Shown here piece after piece: positions 33,501 through 46,543 of a stretch of 64,000 nt of DNA. The DNA is taken from the NCBI RefSeq assembly GCF_021155775.2, contig NC_060238.1:6310001-6374000 (forward strand). Reading direction: 5' to 3'. How positions within the stretch are numbered: the first letter of the stretch is position 1; the number at the start of each line of letters is the position of its first letter. The notes beneath the pieces were generated by a model. That model ran no database searches. It had not been told where the DNA came from and saw nothing but the letters and a program-made list of their open reading frames with translations. This DNA comes from Neodiprion pinetum. Lineage: Eukaryota; Arthropoda; Insecta; Hymenoptera; Diprionidae. Both the position numbers and the translations under genes were made by a program.

Positions 33501-36500
33501 TTGGTATACAGTAATCCACACTATCTAATTTTGGTCAATTTCAACACCATAATTGTTTACGGTGTGTTTTACATCCAGCAAAGCGATGAATACGTTAATA
33601 TTCACATCTGATCATAGAGCATGACAGGATATATTTTTTGGATCTTTGCCGTTGAGTTAAGATTTTTTGATAGGTACGTAGCATTTGAGAGTCATCGCAT
33701 CGTGAGATATGCCGTAGATGTGTTTTTTATTTCGCTTCTTCTAGTTGTTGTATCGTTCATCACCTTTTCTTGATTTGGAATGTCAAGGTAGAACAGTGAC
33801 GAGTTCAAAACGATGATAACACTATCAACATCATTTTCTTGGTGATTATTCTACACAAATAAAATACGTCAACTGCTCGATAAACGGTCACCAAAATCAA
33901 ATTCAAGTGCTGCATCCTTATTATTTCTACGAAGATAAGCGTTATAATTTGGATAGTAATTGCATACGGTGAAAAAAGATATGGGTAATGCTAATCACAC
34001 GAATGATTTTTGTATCAACGGTATATTCTTACCGGATCGATAAGTCCATAAAAAATCACGCGGAAATGCTCTCATCTTAAGTATACTGTGAGCTAGTTGA
34101 TACCTGATGTAATTTCAATCTGACGTTTCACACAGAAGTTACACGAGACGCCAATGCAATTCCCGTTTACAGGCTCAAATTGCTCCTCCACACAGAGTAA
34201 GCTGCGCATGTACAAGTGAGTTAATCGAAGTTTACTTCGAGCAAGCCGAGAACTTCAGTCGCACCGAGCTAAGTGAGGGGAAAGAATGTCGTCGTCAAAT
34301 AAGATGAATTTTTGATGATGCACAACGTGGCTTCGCTCGAACAATGGTAGTGCAGAACCTTTTTGCCCTCTCCGGGGAGTGGAAAACTGGAAGCAGATGG
34401 TTGTACATGGTAAAGCTTAAACGGCACCGGAGCTTTGCAGGAATGAGCTGTTGAAAATAGGTCTAATGACTTAATGGAGTGTCTAATTCTGACTAATTTT
34501 CCCTTTCGGAGCAAAGACATGGCCTTCACAGGTCGGGGACCTTGGAGTGATATTTGCAAATCTGTACTTCGATGCAATGAATAAAGTTGACAGTAGCTAT
34601 GAATTTTTTGACAAATGTCGAATGGGAAAAAGCGTTTTGCAATCCATGTAAAATTCTAACAAAAATTCATCCAAACGCACTCATTTTTGGTATGTGTGTT
34701 TTAGGTGTGTCTAACGCACAATAGCGGTACATGCGCTATTTTTATGTTGGAAAGCAGAAAAACCGGTAATTAGAATGCCTCAGAGAGAAATTTTCCCGGA
34801 AAAGATTTATGGAGAGGTCACCGGTTGAAAAGGTGAAAATAAAATCATGCAAACAAAGGAGTTGAGAGAAATTAAACCGTGCAAGGACGCCGTGGGCGTG
34901 TAGTTTCGAATTCAACACCCGGGTCGCTGAAACCAAAAAAGAACTGGGGAGGAACGTTATAATTGAACGTATCATAGTTGGTTCAACACTGCGTTTTGGT
35001 GTAATTAGAACCCGGAATGGCGAACGTCGCATGGTTCGTTCTAATTGCTTAACCTTTTCATTCTTTGTTAGCGTGGTCCTTATTTCGAGAAACGAGTTCA
35101 AAAATGATATCCAGTTTTTGCTAGGCATGCATCGTCGCATGTGAGATTGTCAAAGCAATTGCTTCTTTTCAATAGCCACAAACCGACAGCCACATCCCAG
35201 CTCTGGTAATTTTAGTCTAAAGTAGGATTCAAGTTCTCGGCCTTGACCAAAGTTCGCGATAATTTTTTAGCTCTGATTGTCAGAAGCAGAAATTACAAAG
35301 TATAATATTACTCATAAATCATGAGAATATCATAACCACAACAATCAGTGCATTCCCAAGGACTAACAAAAAAAAAAAAAAAACTTAAGCACAAACAGCT
35401 GGCCGACGACCTCAATAGTTTTCAACGCCTAGTTGCATCGGTAACATTACTCTGGCACAATCAATTTACAGCAAATCGAAGCATCTGATAGGAATACTGA
35501 CCATGCAATAACGAACCACGTTAATAACGTTGCGGATTTTCGCTAATAAATCCAACCGCTTATATGGCTTTTAATCGATCGATTACTCGAAGCATTCGAA
35601 TCATCCCGTTGCGTAATTTCACTGATCGTTAATAACGAACTTGATCAACCAGACGAAACGTATTGCTCTCGATTGCTTGATCTGCAAATAAGCGGACCTA
35701 CTTGTCAAATCTGTTCTGACCTAGCCTGACCTAAGCTTAATACATGGTTATACGAACTTGCATGCACTCCTTGCGCAGATATTCGCACATCTGACCCTAT
35801 TCGACACGAACGATCAATATTAGGATGAACGCTTGTGACGCGAAGTCCCTCGACCAAAGTATTCTCTGAATTATTAGTAAGCGGATCACCTGCTGTTGTA
35901 GGTATCAACGCGATACAGCCGGACGGTTGAATTACATTTCCTCGATTAATATCAACGAAATACAAGCATTGAGCCGTCGACGACGCGTGGTTCTCGGAAT
36001 CATGGAGGGACTCTTGAAATCGTTGGTGTATAACAGATTTGGGATCATCCCGCTAGCACACTTCTCATCGTTAGCTGCATCCGTCATGAAAGCCCTTCCG
36101 GCAAACATTCTTGCATAAATTCTTGCTAACAATGTGAGCTACAGAAACAATCTCTCAACAATATCTGGATCCTTCAAACCGATCACCTGAATCCAAGTTG
36201 TTAGGTGATTTGAAAATATTCGAAGTAATACGTGTCGTAGATTTGTTTCGTGCATTTCGAGCATGAACAGAAAAACAGTGTGTGACCATCAGAAATATTG
36301 AAATGTATCTTTTATCAGTGCTTAGTAAATTAACTCGCCTCGAAAATTGTTTGCAATACTGAAATGTCACTTGAGAAAGTAAAAGATGTAATAAATGGTG
36401 ACAGCGGTAGGATTGGTATGCGTAACCAGTGTAACTTCATATTGTATTGCTGATATTCGGGTCACAGTTTAACGATTCACACTTTGCAGCCAGTCTAAAC

Positions 36501-37019
36501 TTTTCATTGCGTGCAATGGAAAGTTGAATGTGCAACGTCATAACATGTCATAGTATCAGGCTGTTCTGCATTCTAAATTACCATAACAGAATGCTAATGA
36601 TTTTACTTGTTTTGAAATACATGTGTTGTTCATTAAACACGATGAGATGAGAATTTGTTTCAGGTATTGTGTGTGAGGTGTCTACTTACGTGCAATGGAC
36701 CAGTCGCTTAGGTGGCACAAGAATAATAATATCTTTATTTTAACAATAAAGCCGTTTGTTTGTTTTGATGTACCAAATTCTTGAAGGTGTATGTGTGTGC
36801 TAACCACAAAATCGCAAGTTATATTCGGGTTCAAACAGCGGTATGTGTAAAGCATTATTGCTCAACATTGAAGATACAATAAAATCTTGAAATCAAAATT
36901 TAGTGGTTTTTAGAATACGTGCTTTTCCGGTAGTTACTATACAATATTCTTGTTGAAGTTGGTCGATGGATTTCAGCAGTTAATGGGCGATCATTCAAAT
37001 TGAAACTATCAGCTGTAAG
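33501..37019. other. No gene recognised
   Basis: AT-rich with moderate stretches. Open frames at 34269-34577 (102 codons) and 34742-35140 (132 codons), both minus, have no domain I recognise. Poly-A at 35369-35384. Confidence 0.35.
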
Positions 37020-37300
37020 TGTTCACTATTGCGACGGACCATCCGTTCGCGTTTTAAAGTTCCACTTGGAAGTGCAATAGCCCTCCAGAGAAGCTCGGTT
37101 GTAAAGTGGAGTGGCGAAGGAGGGAAAGCGAAGCTTTTCATGCAGTTAGCGCGACTAATGAATTAACTTCGTTATGGGATTAGCCTTATTATCTATCGGG
37201 TCGACAGTTGGCTGCCCCCGTCTCCGTAACACTCGCCACACGTGGTACCATAAATAGCGCCATACAGCTCGGGCTTTGCGTATGTATATATATTCGTATT
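37020..37300. promoter_or_regulatory. Candidate conserved regulatory block
   Basis: A repeat-free, GC-richer block with GGGATTAGCC (Otd/Bicoid-type word), CACACGTGGTACC (E-box CACGTG), ATGAATTAAC and CCATAAAT (homeodomain/Caudal-type words) within about 120 bases (37155-37260). The reading as an enhancer is inference; no expression signal is visible. Confidence 0.2.
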
Positions 37301-38223
37301 ACATGAGTGTCTGTAGGCTTTACTATAATGAAATGTGAGCTGGACCCTATTCCCGTAGTAATATAACTACATGTGAAGGCTTATCTCGAGCAGTTTCGTT
37401 ACACAAAGTAGCTGTAATGACTTACACTTATAAAGCACATCCCAAATCTTATCAAGGATATCATCGGCTTGTTCTAACGTTAATAGATCACGGGATTCAA
37501 CCGGAATGTCTTTATTTCATTCATTCCGATTTCTTGAAAATCTATACCTCCAACTTTGACGTTCTTGAATCTGTTCAGACTAGCTAAAAATTACGTTCAT
37601 CTTATGACTATATTCGGTAGATAATATACAATATTATCACACGATTATTCTGCTTACTGAAGCCGCTTGAAATAAAATTAAGATTTCCATTTTAAATAAT
37701 TTTCTGTCTAAAATATACCTTGCGTGATTTTTAGATTCAATCTCACGAATGAAACAAAGAATGAACATTCTTATCATGCCTCTTGTCGTTACTATGGCAA
37801 CAACTATACATATATCGTACGTAAAAGTGTCTTATGGCTTGAATTATCAATAATAAATTATCGTTTCAGCACTGTTTAAAACCTCGTTGCTAGTACCCCA
37901 ACAAGAATGGCTTATCCATCCATTGCAGCGAAGGTTCAACCAATTTACTTAATCCTTTCTGACCAGCACCTAGCCAGGGCCTTACCAAATTACCTGCTAT
38001 ATCTTCATTAGTCTGGACTAGGAGGTTCTTACTGCTGGCTTAAGAGGATGTGAGTCCTTCCTATTTTTGCGATCAAATTAGCGGACTTTATTCTAAACTT
38101 ACTACTCCTTCTGGATGAAAAAGTGATTTACGCTTTGGGTAGTGTTGCCTTCAATACCATTCAACTGTAGTCGTAAAAATTTTACTCGCATTTTTATTTC
38201 TCATCGGTATTTTTCAGAATACG
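37301..38223. other. AT-rich stretch, no gene seen
   Basis: No long open frame and no repeat recognised. Confidence 0.4.
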
Positions 38224-39530
38224 AGGGTGTCTCTTTTCAATCAATCCAGTCAAATATCTCGAAAACCAAAAGTGTGAGTGAAAAATGTTTCAGCCAATAG
38301 TGGTAAGGTTCAAAAGGGTGAAGAAGATGAGAGTATCAGATTTCTCGTAAGTGGAACCGCCAAGGTCAGATGAAGGTCAACTTGGTTTTTTTTTCAATGG
38401 AACAGTACGTTTTTTTCATCGGTATCTGAAAGGACATTAAATTCTTCATCAAAAAGTACACACATACTTACCACCTAAAGTCGACTGATGATGATATACG
38501 AGCCGGTCGAGTTGCTACGGAAGGTTCCTGTCGTACTTGGTTCATGAGTTCTGCATGTTCAGCAGGATTCGCAGACGCGTGCATCTGACAGGGGCCGCGA
38601 CACGAAAGCTCCTGCTGTGACCCTTTTCACTTTTTTTTCTAAATACTTAATTTTTTTTTTCCAAGACTAATCTTTAATTTTACAAATAATTTAATTCTTT
38701 TAACTTACATTTTTAATTACTCAGTTTAAATTTTCATCATTCCAATATTTTCTTACCTCAACTGCTTTTAGAAGGATATTTATTTATTTCATTATGAACT
38801 TGAGGTATAAAACGTTACTCATACACCGTATTAACGATAGCATATTATCGAATTATCAACGCGTTTTGCGCTATTCTAAGAGCTATTTGTGCTACTACCC
38901 ACAGTCTAACAATTTCAAACGAGAGCTGAACGGTGCATTAAAGCGCGCGAAAATTTTTACGAACATTGAAGTGATTTATAACTACGTAATTTGCCATCGT
39001 AAATATTGTTTACAAATAATATTTTATTTTCAAAGTTTTCAATAAAATCAACAAACGTCCTTTTAAAAGTAGTTTAGGTGAAAGATTTATGAATTAAACT
39101 AAACTTGAAACCAAAAAATAACTTGAAAACAGTCATATAACCCATACAATTAAAGATAAAACTTAAAAAAAAAAACATATAAATATTTAGAAAAAAAAAA
39201 GATAAAAAGGACCCACAGCAAAAGCGTTGACGTCACGGCCCCTGTCAGAAGCACGCCTCTGCGAATCCCGCTGAATATGCAAAACTCATGAACCAAGTAC
39301 AACAGGAACATTCCGTAGCAACTTGACCGGCTCGTATATCATCATCAGTCGACTTTAGGTTTAAAAAATGAAGTTGACTTTCATCAGATCTTGGCTGTTC
39401 CACTTACGATAAATCTATTACTGTCGTTATTTTCCTCCCTTTGAACTTTACAACTTTTGTCCGAATCACTTTTCACTTACACTTTTGATTTTTGAGGTAC
39501 TTGACTGGATTGATTAAAATGAGACTCCCT
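38224..39530. mobile_element. 1.3-kb fold-back element (family G) with an open frame filling its loop
   Basis: The left arm (38224-38796) and right arm (about 39040-39530) are reverse complements with good identity. Paired words (left plus / right minus) include AATCAATCCAGTCAA on both sides, GTAAGTGGAACCGCCAAG / GTAAGTGGAACAGCCAAG, GTCGACTGATGATGATATAC on both, GAGCCGGTC, GTACTTGGTTCATGAGTT on both, GGATTCGCAGA on both and TGACAGGGGCCG on both. The ends are AGGGTGTCTC (left) and AGGGAGTCTC (right). The left arm has about 75 extra bases near 38405-38480. The loop (about 38797-39039) is almost exactly an 83-codon plus-strand frame (38794-39045), Tyr/Asn/Arg-rich, with no transposase motif. It is probably a large non-autonomous element; whether the frame is real is open. 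Confidence 0.82.
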
Positions 39531-40799
39531 GTGTATTTCTCACGTTTGATGATTAGAGAAATTATCTGAAGCAATGGGATTCGAGAACGGGAATATAAAA
39601 GCTCACGATTGATGGAGGGGAACAAGCTAACAGAGTGGAATCTCCTCTCCGGGATCGGATAAAAGTTTTAAAACTGGTATACTGATTGTGACAAATGGCT
39701 ACTTTTAAACTTACCAAGTTTCTACGTATGAGTTACTATTACACCAATGAGTTTGGTCACTAATAAATGTATTCTTTGCACTACTTTACAGAAAATATTA
39801 GAAAACATCTTCGTGGAAGAAAGAATTATTGGATCTATTAGAAAAATGCAACACTCAGTGATGTGGCAATGACACCGATTAAGACTAAAGTTCGCGCTTT
39901 GTGATCTCAAATATTTTTATAATATCGAGATCGAGACGGTTAGAATAAATAATGAATAATCACCACATGACATAGAATCAATAAAATCTTCTTTTTGTTT
40001 AAATTTCCAAGCGTTTCTTGAATGTTACTTGATGACGAATTAATTCACGTTCAACTTTTTTATCATCCCTCGTGAATCGACAATCTAGAAAAAGTTGATG
40101 AACTTGTGATTTGTATTTGGTCAATCATTCACTTTGAATGTGTATTTTTCATCACCTGACATAATTCTCGACTTTATTCTTGGTCGGCAATAAGTTCATA
40201 TTCGTCTATAATACCGCTATGAACAAATACAGTGTAAACAAGTGAATTCAACGAGTTTTTATAGCGAGGCCATATATTTTTGGCTCGAGACGTTTTTCGT
40301 ACTGCTCATATATTTGAATCAGGAAATCCTCGAAGCTAACGTACGGATTATCAAAAACAAAGTGAAAAGGATCTCTCGTCGAGAGGTATCCCATCGAGAA
40401 GTCATGTCTTAAAAAGAGTACCTGATTTTCAAATCTCTTGAGACATTAACGTTAGTTAATTTTTCGTCGTTAGGGCAGATTTGACGCAGATGTTTGGTCA
40501 AAATCGTTAGTGGCCGTTAGGTTTGACGATCAGTGCCCGTGTTCTACCGAAATGACCCTTTTACTTCATGAAGCTCACCACCTTGCCCATTATTCAGGAA
40601 GATAAGTATTGGTGCTTCCACCCAGCCGCTGTTAATCCCTTTCAAAAGACGGTTGGGATGTTTTTTCATGCCGATATTCAAGGGCCTCATATCCAAACTG
40701 TAGTGTTGACACACAGACACGCGGCGATGTCGTTTCAATGAACTTAGCTCGTCATTTTGGTTAACTGTTGGTCGTGCCAAGCAGCGAACGAGTCTCATA
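39531..40799. other. No gene recognised
   Basis: AT-rich to 40450. An 84-codon minus frame (40544-40798) lies just downstream, in minus-strand terms, of the protein-like stretch at 40800-40960 and could be a frame-shifted continuation of it, but it has no motif. Confidence 0.3.
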
Positions 40800-40960
40800 C
40801 ATTATTCTTGTTGAAGGTGGCAGCGTGTTGGATCCGATCTTGTGCCTGCTGGAAAAAACTTGCCAGCTTTCGCGCTTTTTCCACTGTGTCTCCTTCTTGT
40901 GGATCCACACTCTGTTTGATCGACGAGGTCAAGGGTGACCCTTCGAGAACTCTAGCTCAC
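40800..40960 (-). pseudogene. Protein-like coding fossil, possibly from a retroelement
   Basis: One minus frame, with no ATG, reads about 54 residues from 40957 to a stop near 40797. It has a strongly protein-like mix: a polar segment around SVDPQEGDTVEKARK followed by a predicted amphipathic helix LASFFQQAQDRIQHAATFNK. The helix with AQDR-Q-A..FNK resembles the region that follows the integrase core in Ty3/gypsy-type polyproteins, but I see no HHCC or DDE residues nearby and no LTRs. Stops or frame changes lie on both sides, so if coding it is broken. An isolated exon of an unknown gene is the alternative. Confidence in the retroelement origin is low. Confidence 0.2.
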
Positions 40961-42675
40961 GCACTTGGTGTTTTACCGCTTGTTGTTGGTCCCCTGGACC
41001 AAAATAATTAATGCGTTCTTCACCCGCCCTCGATGGAATATCAAATCTCCCGATGTTTACTGGAATATAAAATGCCCCCGACCTCCTGTACACTCAAATA
41101 CCTTATCGATTATCGACCCGTCGCCCCAGGGATACGATTTGTCGAGGGGAAAATATCGCGAACGGTGTTTCCGACATAGCTTACTTCCATGACCGGTGAA
41201 TTGCATATTCATTAATACCCCAATCTTTCCACAAAGATGTAAACGTTTAATCGACACAGTATCACTGGCATGTATCAGCGGTAATTTAAAGAGCGATTAA
41301 AATAATAATAACATGTTGTGTCCTTGTTTAAACATATTTGGACATACCTTTTCTTATCACTATGTCTGGCTAGCTAAAAACTATTCTTCTTCAATTTTCC
41401 AACCTTTGAGTTTGCATTTCACGATGAAAACATCAAGTTTGACCAACGCTTGCAATGAGTTTCAGAGTAATTTGACTCTGTATAATTTCCGTAAAAACAA
41501 GCGACTATGAGCAATGTTCTCCGAAAGACGTAATGAATGTTAACAACGGCCTTTAATTATATATTCATTCGCTTCATCACATCTTTTATTTGTTACTTAA
41601 AGGGGATATGCTAAAATTTTTGTACTTCATAAAAAAGTCATTTACTCGCCAATTTTTTTTTTCTTTGAGTAACGAAATGAATTCAATTACAAAAATGAGC
41701 ATGCTTAGACTTATATCAAGATTACAACTAGACTCAAAGTTATGTTTCATTGATGGTATGCTTAGGCGAAAGTGTCTAGAAAAAGAAGGTAAACTCTAAG
41801 TGTGATAGGTTCACATCTCACACGGTGAAACTGACATCACACTCACCATTATCAATGATGACTATACATACAACAGCTGTCATTATCGACAGTAATCACT
41901 TGGAATTATTTACCGTGTGAACCCTCATAGTCAGTCTAATCAACATAGTGAAACTCTTCTACCGGCAGTTCGAGTAGTTCGACATGAGCGGGGCTTCATT
42001 GCATTCGATGATTTCGATCCTACATGACATTCATCAGTTTGTTAGCTAGGTGCGGTACCTACTTGGAACAGTAAATACCCCACATGCAAATTCACAATCA
42101 TATCCGGTACATAAACTCTACCTACCCCTCAACATTGATCGAGTTTTATTTTTTGTGCTCAGATGATGTGACGTGCTTCCCAATTCAAACACTTGATACC
42201 GATTTTCCCATTCCATTGGCGCATATCGCTTAATGTGAGTGAACTCTAATTCTCTGGACGAGAATGACGTGCTTGTGATTCATCAATTTATATTACATCG
42301 GCTTGTTACCTCAAAAAGTCTAGGATGTTAGGATTGGTTGAATTGGTCTAATGATATAGTAATGAAGATAACTAAGCATGACTTGCATAACGTATAACGT
42401 GTGTCATTTTAATAAAACATAAGTTTCCCAAGATTACCGTGACAACAGAATTACATCCAACGAACCACATGAGACACTACTTCATAAAAACGTGTCTACA
42501 ATATTAAAGGTGAGGTGTGTACATTTTTTGTAACGTGTGAATCAATGATGTACAACATATAGCCGAAAGGCATGGAAGCCATCCAATCGAACCAATTGGA
42601 CGTTTATATCATCAGTCTCGAAAAATAAATTCAAAGTGTAGTCGTTCGGTGCACCTCCTTCTTTGATCCTCAACC
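40961..42675. other. No gene recognised
   Basis: GC-richer until about 41200, then AT-rich. Frames at 40965-41192 plus and 41057-41257 minus overlap and neither has a motif. Confidence 0.35.
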
Positions 42676-42736
42676 TGAGAGAGAAGGAGTGAGAGTAAGA
42701 GAGAAAAAGAGACAGCGAGAGAGAGAGAGAGAGAGT
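42676..42736. repeat. (GA)n-rich simple repeat
   Basis: Imperfect GAGA tract, cleanest at 42714-42735. The Ser-Leu-rich minus frame through it is the repeat. Confidence 0.9.
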
Positions 42737-43593
42737 CGTTTGCCGTCGTAAAACTGGCTTCAAAAGATTCGAGGTCTGACGATCCGGTTTGAGCAAACCT
42801 AGGAATGGATTTATATTCAAAGTCTAGGTGGAGTAAAACTTAACCTAACCGAACCCAACCCAACCCCGACAAGAGGCAAGGGGTTACATTCGCGGTAACT
42901 GAATCGAACCCGTCGTTCTCGCAACGGCCGTGGTCTTCTACTTGGGCAGGGATAGACAGAGGATTACCTCGGGTGCTTGGAAGCGGTAACTTTCCACTTA
43001 GATTATGCATACAACCGCGGGAGCAGCCTCACGAAGAACTCGGAACCGGAGAGACACTGTTGACACTTGGAAGGTAAGGGTCGCATAACTGATCATTCGA
43101 ATCAGGGACTCCTCGCTTCGACTCCTCTCTTTTGCAAGATTCGCTGGTCTCAGCCGCCTCGACGACGCTGCTCAGTCGGCACCGAGACGAAGGATCGATA
43201 GGTTCGTAGAAAGCTCTCTCCCCTGACCCCTCGATTCCTCCGCGAAACAGTCTCGATAAATACCAACTGGAACGTAATTAACGGTATTGTTGAACGCTGT
43301 CATTCGCATGGCTGGGCTGCAAGCGGAAGGCAAGGAACCCTTACGTTTTGCTGGCAAACTGCTGCCACCGAAATACAGATTATTTATATACCTATATCTC
43401 GTAATTTTGTTAACTTCTACCTCAGGACAATTTCGGATAAAGTTTTCTTTTTTTCCTGAAATCCTACTTCGCCGGCAATCAGGGCAGCAGACTAGAATAA
43501 AAAGATGACGTGAACTTACAAGGAAGGTATCACAGGTCGATCTCTCTGATTTGATTTCTTTTGCGATATGTTATAGTTGACTGAAAACCAAGT
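42737..43593. other. GC-richer stretch, no gene recognised
   Basis: Includes AACCTAACCGAACCCAACCC near 42842, a degenerate string that only loosely resembles CCTAA telomere units. A candidate tRNA B box (minus, GGGTTCGATTC at about 42900) has no matching stem or A box. Frames up to 73 codons. Confidence 0.3.
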
Positions 43594-43872
43594 GACACGT
43601 ATTATTTTTTAACCGTCATTAAAAACGTTAAGGGGATGAAACTACCCTTCAAAGTCAGGCATGTCAAGGGGTGATTTGGCAGTTTCATTAACAACAACGT
43701 AATACTTTTTAACCAATCCAACTGGAAAAGTTTTCTTGTAACGAGAAATGAAAAATGTAATTTTCTCAAAAAAAAAAAAAAACTGCCGAACCGCCCTTTG
43801 ACATGCCATACTTTGCAGGGTGGTTTCACTCCCTTAAAGTGTTTATGGCAGTTGAAAAAAAAATATGTGCAC
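43594..43872. mobile_element. 280-bp inverted-repeat MITE (family H)
   Basis: Arms pair as GTTAAGGGGATGAAACTACC / CTTTAAGGGAGTGAAACCACC (last bases), then CTTCAAAGTCAGGCATGTCA / CTGCAAAGTATGGCATGTCA, then GGCAGTTT / GGCAGTTT. The outer words ACACGTATTATTTTTTAAC and GCACATATTTTTTTTCAAC also pair. The centre (about 43690-43780) is AT-rich. The 163-codon minus frame at 43602-44093 owes its downstream half to this element. Confidence 0.78.
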
Positions 43873-46522
43873 CTAATTTTTAATCTACTGTAAAATATTA
43901 CGAAAGAAGTCAAATCGGAGACATCGACTTGGGATACATTCATTGTGAGATGTGATGGCAAATCGTTAACAGTACTGATGACAACCTCTGCAATCTTCTG
44001 TCGATTACGATTTGAGCTTGAACAATTGGATGAGATGTCATAAGAACTGATTTTCTTGGATCCTGTGTACCACTTCCAGTCAAAGATAATCAAATTCAGT
44101 CACTGTAAAAATGGTCGTAGAATCGACGTTTATCGACCGGATATAGAATTTAGACACGCTTATTGGAGTCGTTACACTCCATCGAGTTTCAAGGGTATCT
44201 CCTAAGCTATCCTACCCAGCATTATCCTGCACTGTTACTTCGAATCAAATTAACTCCAAGGCTGAATTGAACTTGTCGTTGACTGTCACTTCAGGTATCA
44301 TACTTATATGTATATTCAAAATTATCGACAAACTGCAGTGACAGCAGAACTGACCTTTTGATTACTTTTCTTGATTTGATCCTCAAAAGCTCTGTGATTG
44401 CCAGTTGTGTATCTGTACGTGTGCTGATTCTATTATTAATCAAGTCAAATGAGTACACGAACAATAAAAAGAGCAAAATGAAAAATCAGAAGCCAAGAGA
44501 CAAGAAGTAATGCCTCACACCGGCGTTCTTTGATCTATGATTCTTTATTGTAAAATGTAATGAATCAAAGGGTCGATGTAATGTTAAAAATGATTAAACT
44601 AATCGTTCCAGCGTGACTGGAACCTCAACTGTCGCAATTCAATTGTCTCTGTAACTTCCGAGGTACTTCGCGATAAGCTTTCTAATGGTTCCGTCATATT
44701 CACCGTCATCTAAGAATCGAGTTTTATAAGGTATCACGTGCAAGATTGACACACTATAATTTTTGTAACACTGAATCTATCCGGTTTTATCACCATCATC
44801 TGATGTTTGGCGAATAGGCTTCGACGTTCGTGATTACGGAAAAATGTGAAAAGTTTTTGGAAGCTCCCGCTAATAACAACTTAAGTCACTAATAATCTAA
44901 CTCGATTGCAGTAGGCCATTCGGCGGTAAGTTTAGGTCAACGGATCGATTCTTCTACCTGCTTGTGGCTGATGTCGAACGCTCGCGTTGCCAAGGAACTC
45001 GACGCCTTTGAATGGACTCAAAACATAAAGACAACTAACTTAGGCGACGGCAGTTACCAGACGCTGTTGCTGGCCCCGATCTTCTCCAGGGATTATAATT
45101 TCGTCTACTAAGGCAATGAGTTTTCTTCGTAGAAGTCAGAGGCCTTTCAGAGTGCCTATTAATCAGAATTTTGGGCAACTCAATTATACCGAATGACATG
45201 ATTCGCGGAGACATTACGTAAATACTGACACATACAGCCGGTAAGAATTCCCAAAGTAACGAACAAACAGAATAATTTTTTCGAGCAACAGTTTCGTGAA
45301 GGCTTAAAGAGAGTGTTACATCAGATAGATTCAACCCTTCTTAGCCGGTACACCCTTTCGAGTTCGGAGCTAATTTGGTTTCTTTAAAATCAAATGATCG
45401 TGTAAAATGAACCTTCCTTCACCACCATTGAATTCGGAGTACAGTAATTCTAGAAAAAAGGTCCGTCTTGAACTTTTGGGTTCACCGATTTCAACCCTAA
45501 TAGTTTGGTATTCGAAATGGTGTAATCAGTATTCTCAGTGAAAATTGATATCGAATCAAGGCTTTATTAGAGATATTCATTTCTTATTTTGCTTTACAAT
45601 ATTAGATGAGATATATTGTATACTGAATTGCAATATTCCAAAGCTAGATTCGAAGTCGGTGATTCCAAAACGCTCTGAAGACTGATTTTGAGTGGCACTA
45701 CTTTATGTTTATATTTCGTTTGCCATTCGAGGTTTCCACACTTCTGGTGTCGTATCGCAGATCAAAGCTCTGAAATATCGCTTGTCTAATGTTTTGTTTG
45801 ACAAGATTTCAGAATTTCCGCAGATCTCCATATTCTCATGCATTTCAACGATTTCTAAAGCGATTGCAGAAACAAACAAAAAATGGTTATTACGACCTTC
45901 TGGTTTCATGTACTTATCATTGGTGAAAGGTCGTATCTGGTTGACATACAACCTTTTGCCTTTAATTTAATTTTTTTTATTTTCAAACGTTTGATTTCGA
46001 TTAAATAATACTTTATGATCATTTTCGGAGGTAATGGTGAAAGAAAAATAATTATACGCCCTGACCTCATTAGATACGGGACATGGCTTCGGAAATCAAG
46101 TTCTACTGATCGTAAATTTTCAGTAGATACTATCTCAATTCTAATACCACATTTATCAACAGCAATTCTCAATCTCTAGAAATGGGTTTCTTCCAGAGAA
46201 GAATGACTTCGAAATCTACAAGATACATCGATTCAGACAAACTCAGCAAATTTTTAGTAGCGATCTATTTGAAACCAAGCAGTTCTTGTTTCGGACATTT
46301 TCCTGTAATTTTGATTAATTTTACAATTATACCTTACTGCAGGATCTATCGAAATGAGACGCGATGTTACAAATATTCATGATAGCGTTTCCGCTTACCG
46401 AATAAACAATGCTCATTACTTATTCATTTGAAACTCGATCAAAGATGCAACACCCTGAAGTAAGAAGCCTCTCATAGTAAAGTATCAAAATTGGGTACTG
46501 TGGAGATTACAAGCACAAAATG
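43873..46522. other. AT-rich stretch, no gene seen
   Basis: Short frames only (up to 99 codons, 45035-45334 minus). A perfect 8-base hairpin TCTACTGA...TCAGTAGA lies near 46103-46128. Confidence 0.4.
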
Positions 46523-46543
46523 CTTTGAGCTTTGAGCTTTGAG
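46523..46543. repeat. 7-bp tandem repeat, three units
   Basis: CTTTGAG repeated three times without interruption. Confidence 0.85.

Noticed and set aside
38485..38530. CTGATGA word in the fold-back arm as a hammerhead core
   Set aside because: No GAAA box or stem II at the needed spacing.
42842..42866. Possible interstitial telomere repeat (CCTAA)
   Set aside because: Units are irregular (CCTAACC, GAACCC, CAACCC) and too few. The 14730-14756 CCTTA tract likewise does not match.
42896..42910. Possible tRNA B box on the minus strand (GGGTTCGATTC)
   Set aside because: The T stem does not pair and no A box or acceptor stem is found at the right distance.
43602..44093. 163-codon minus-strand open frame
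   Set aside because: Its downstream half is translated inverted-repeat element (43594-43872), including a poly-Phe from the A run. No domain is visible.
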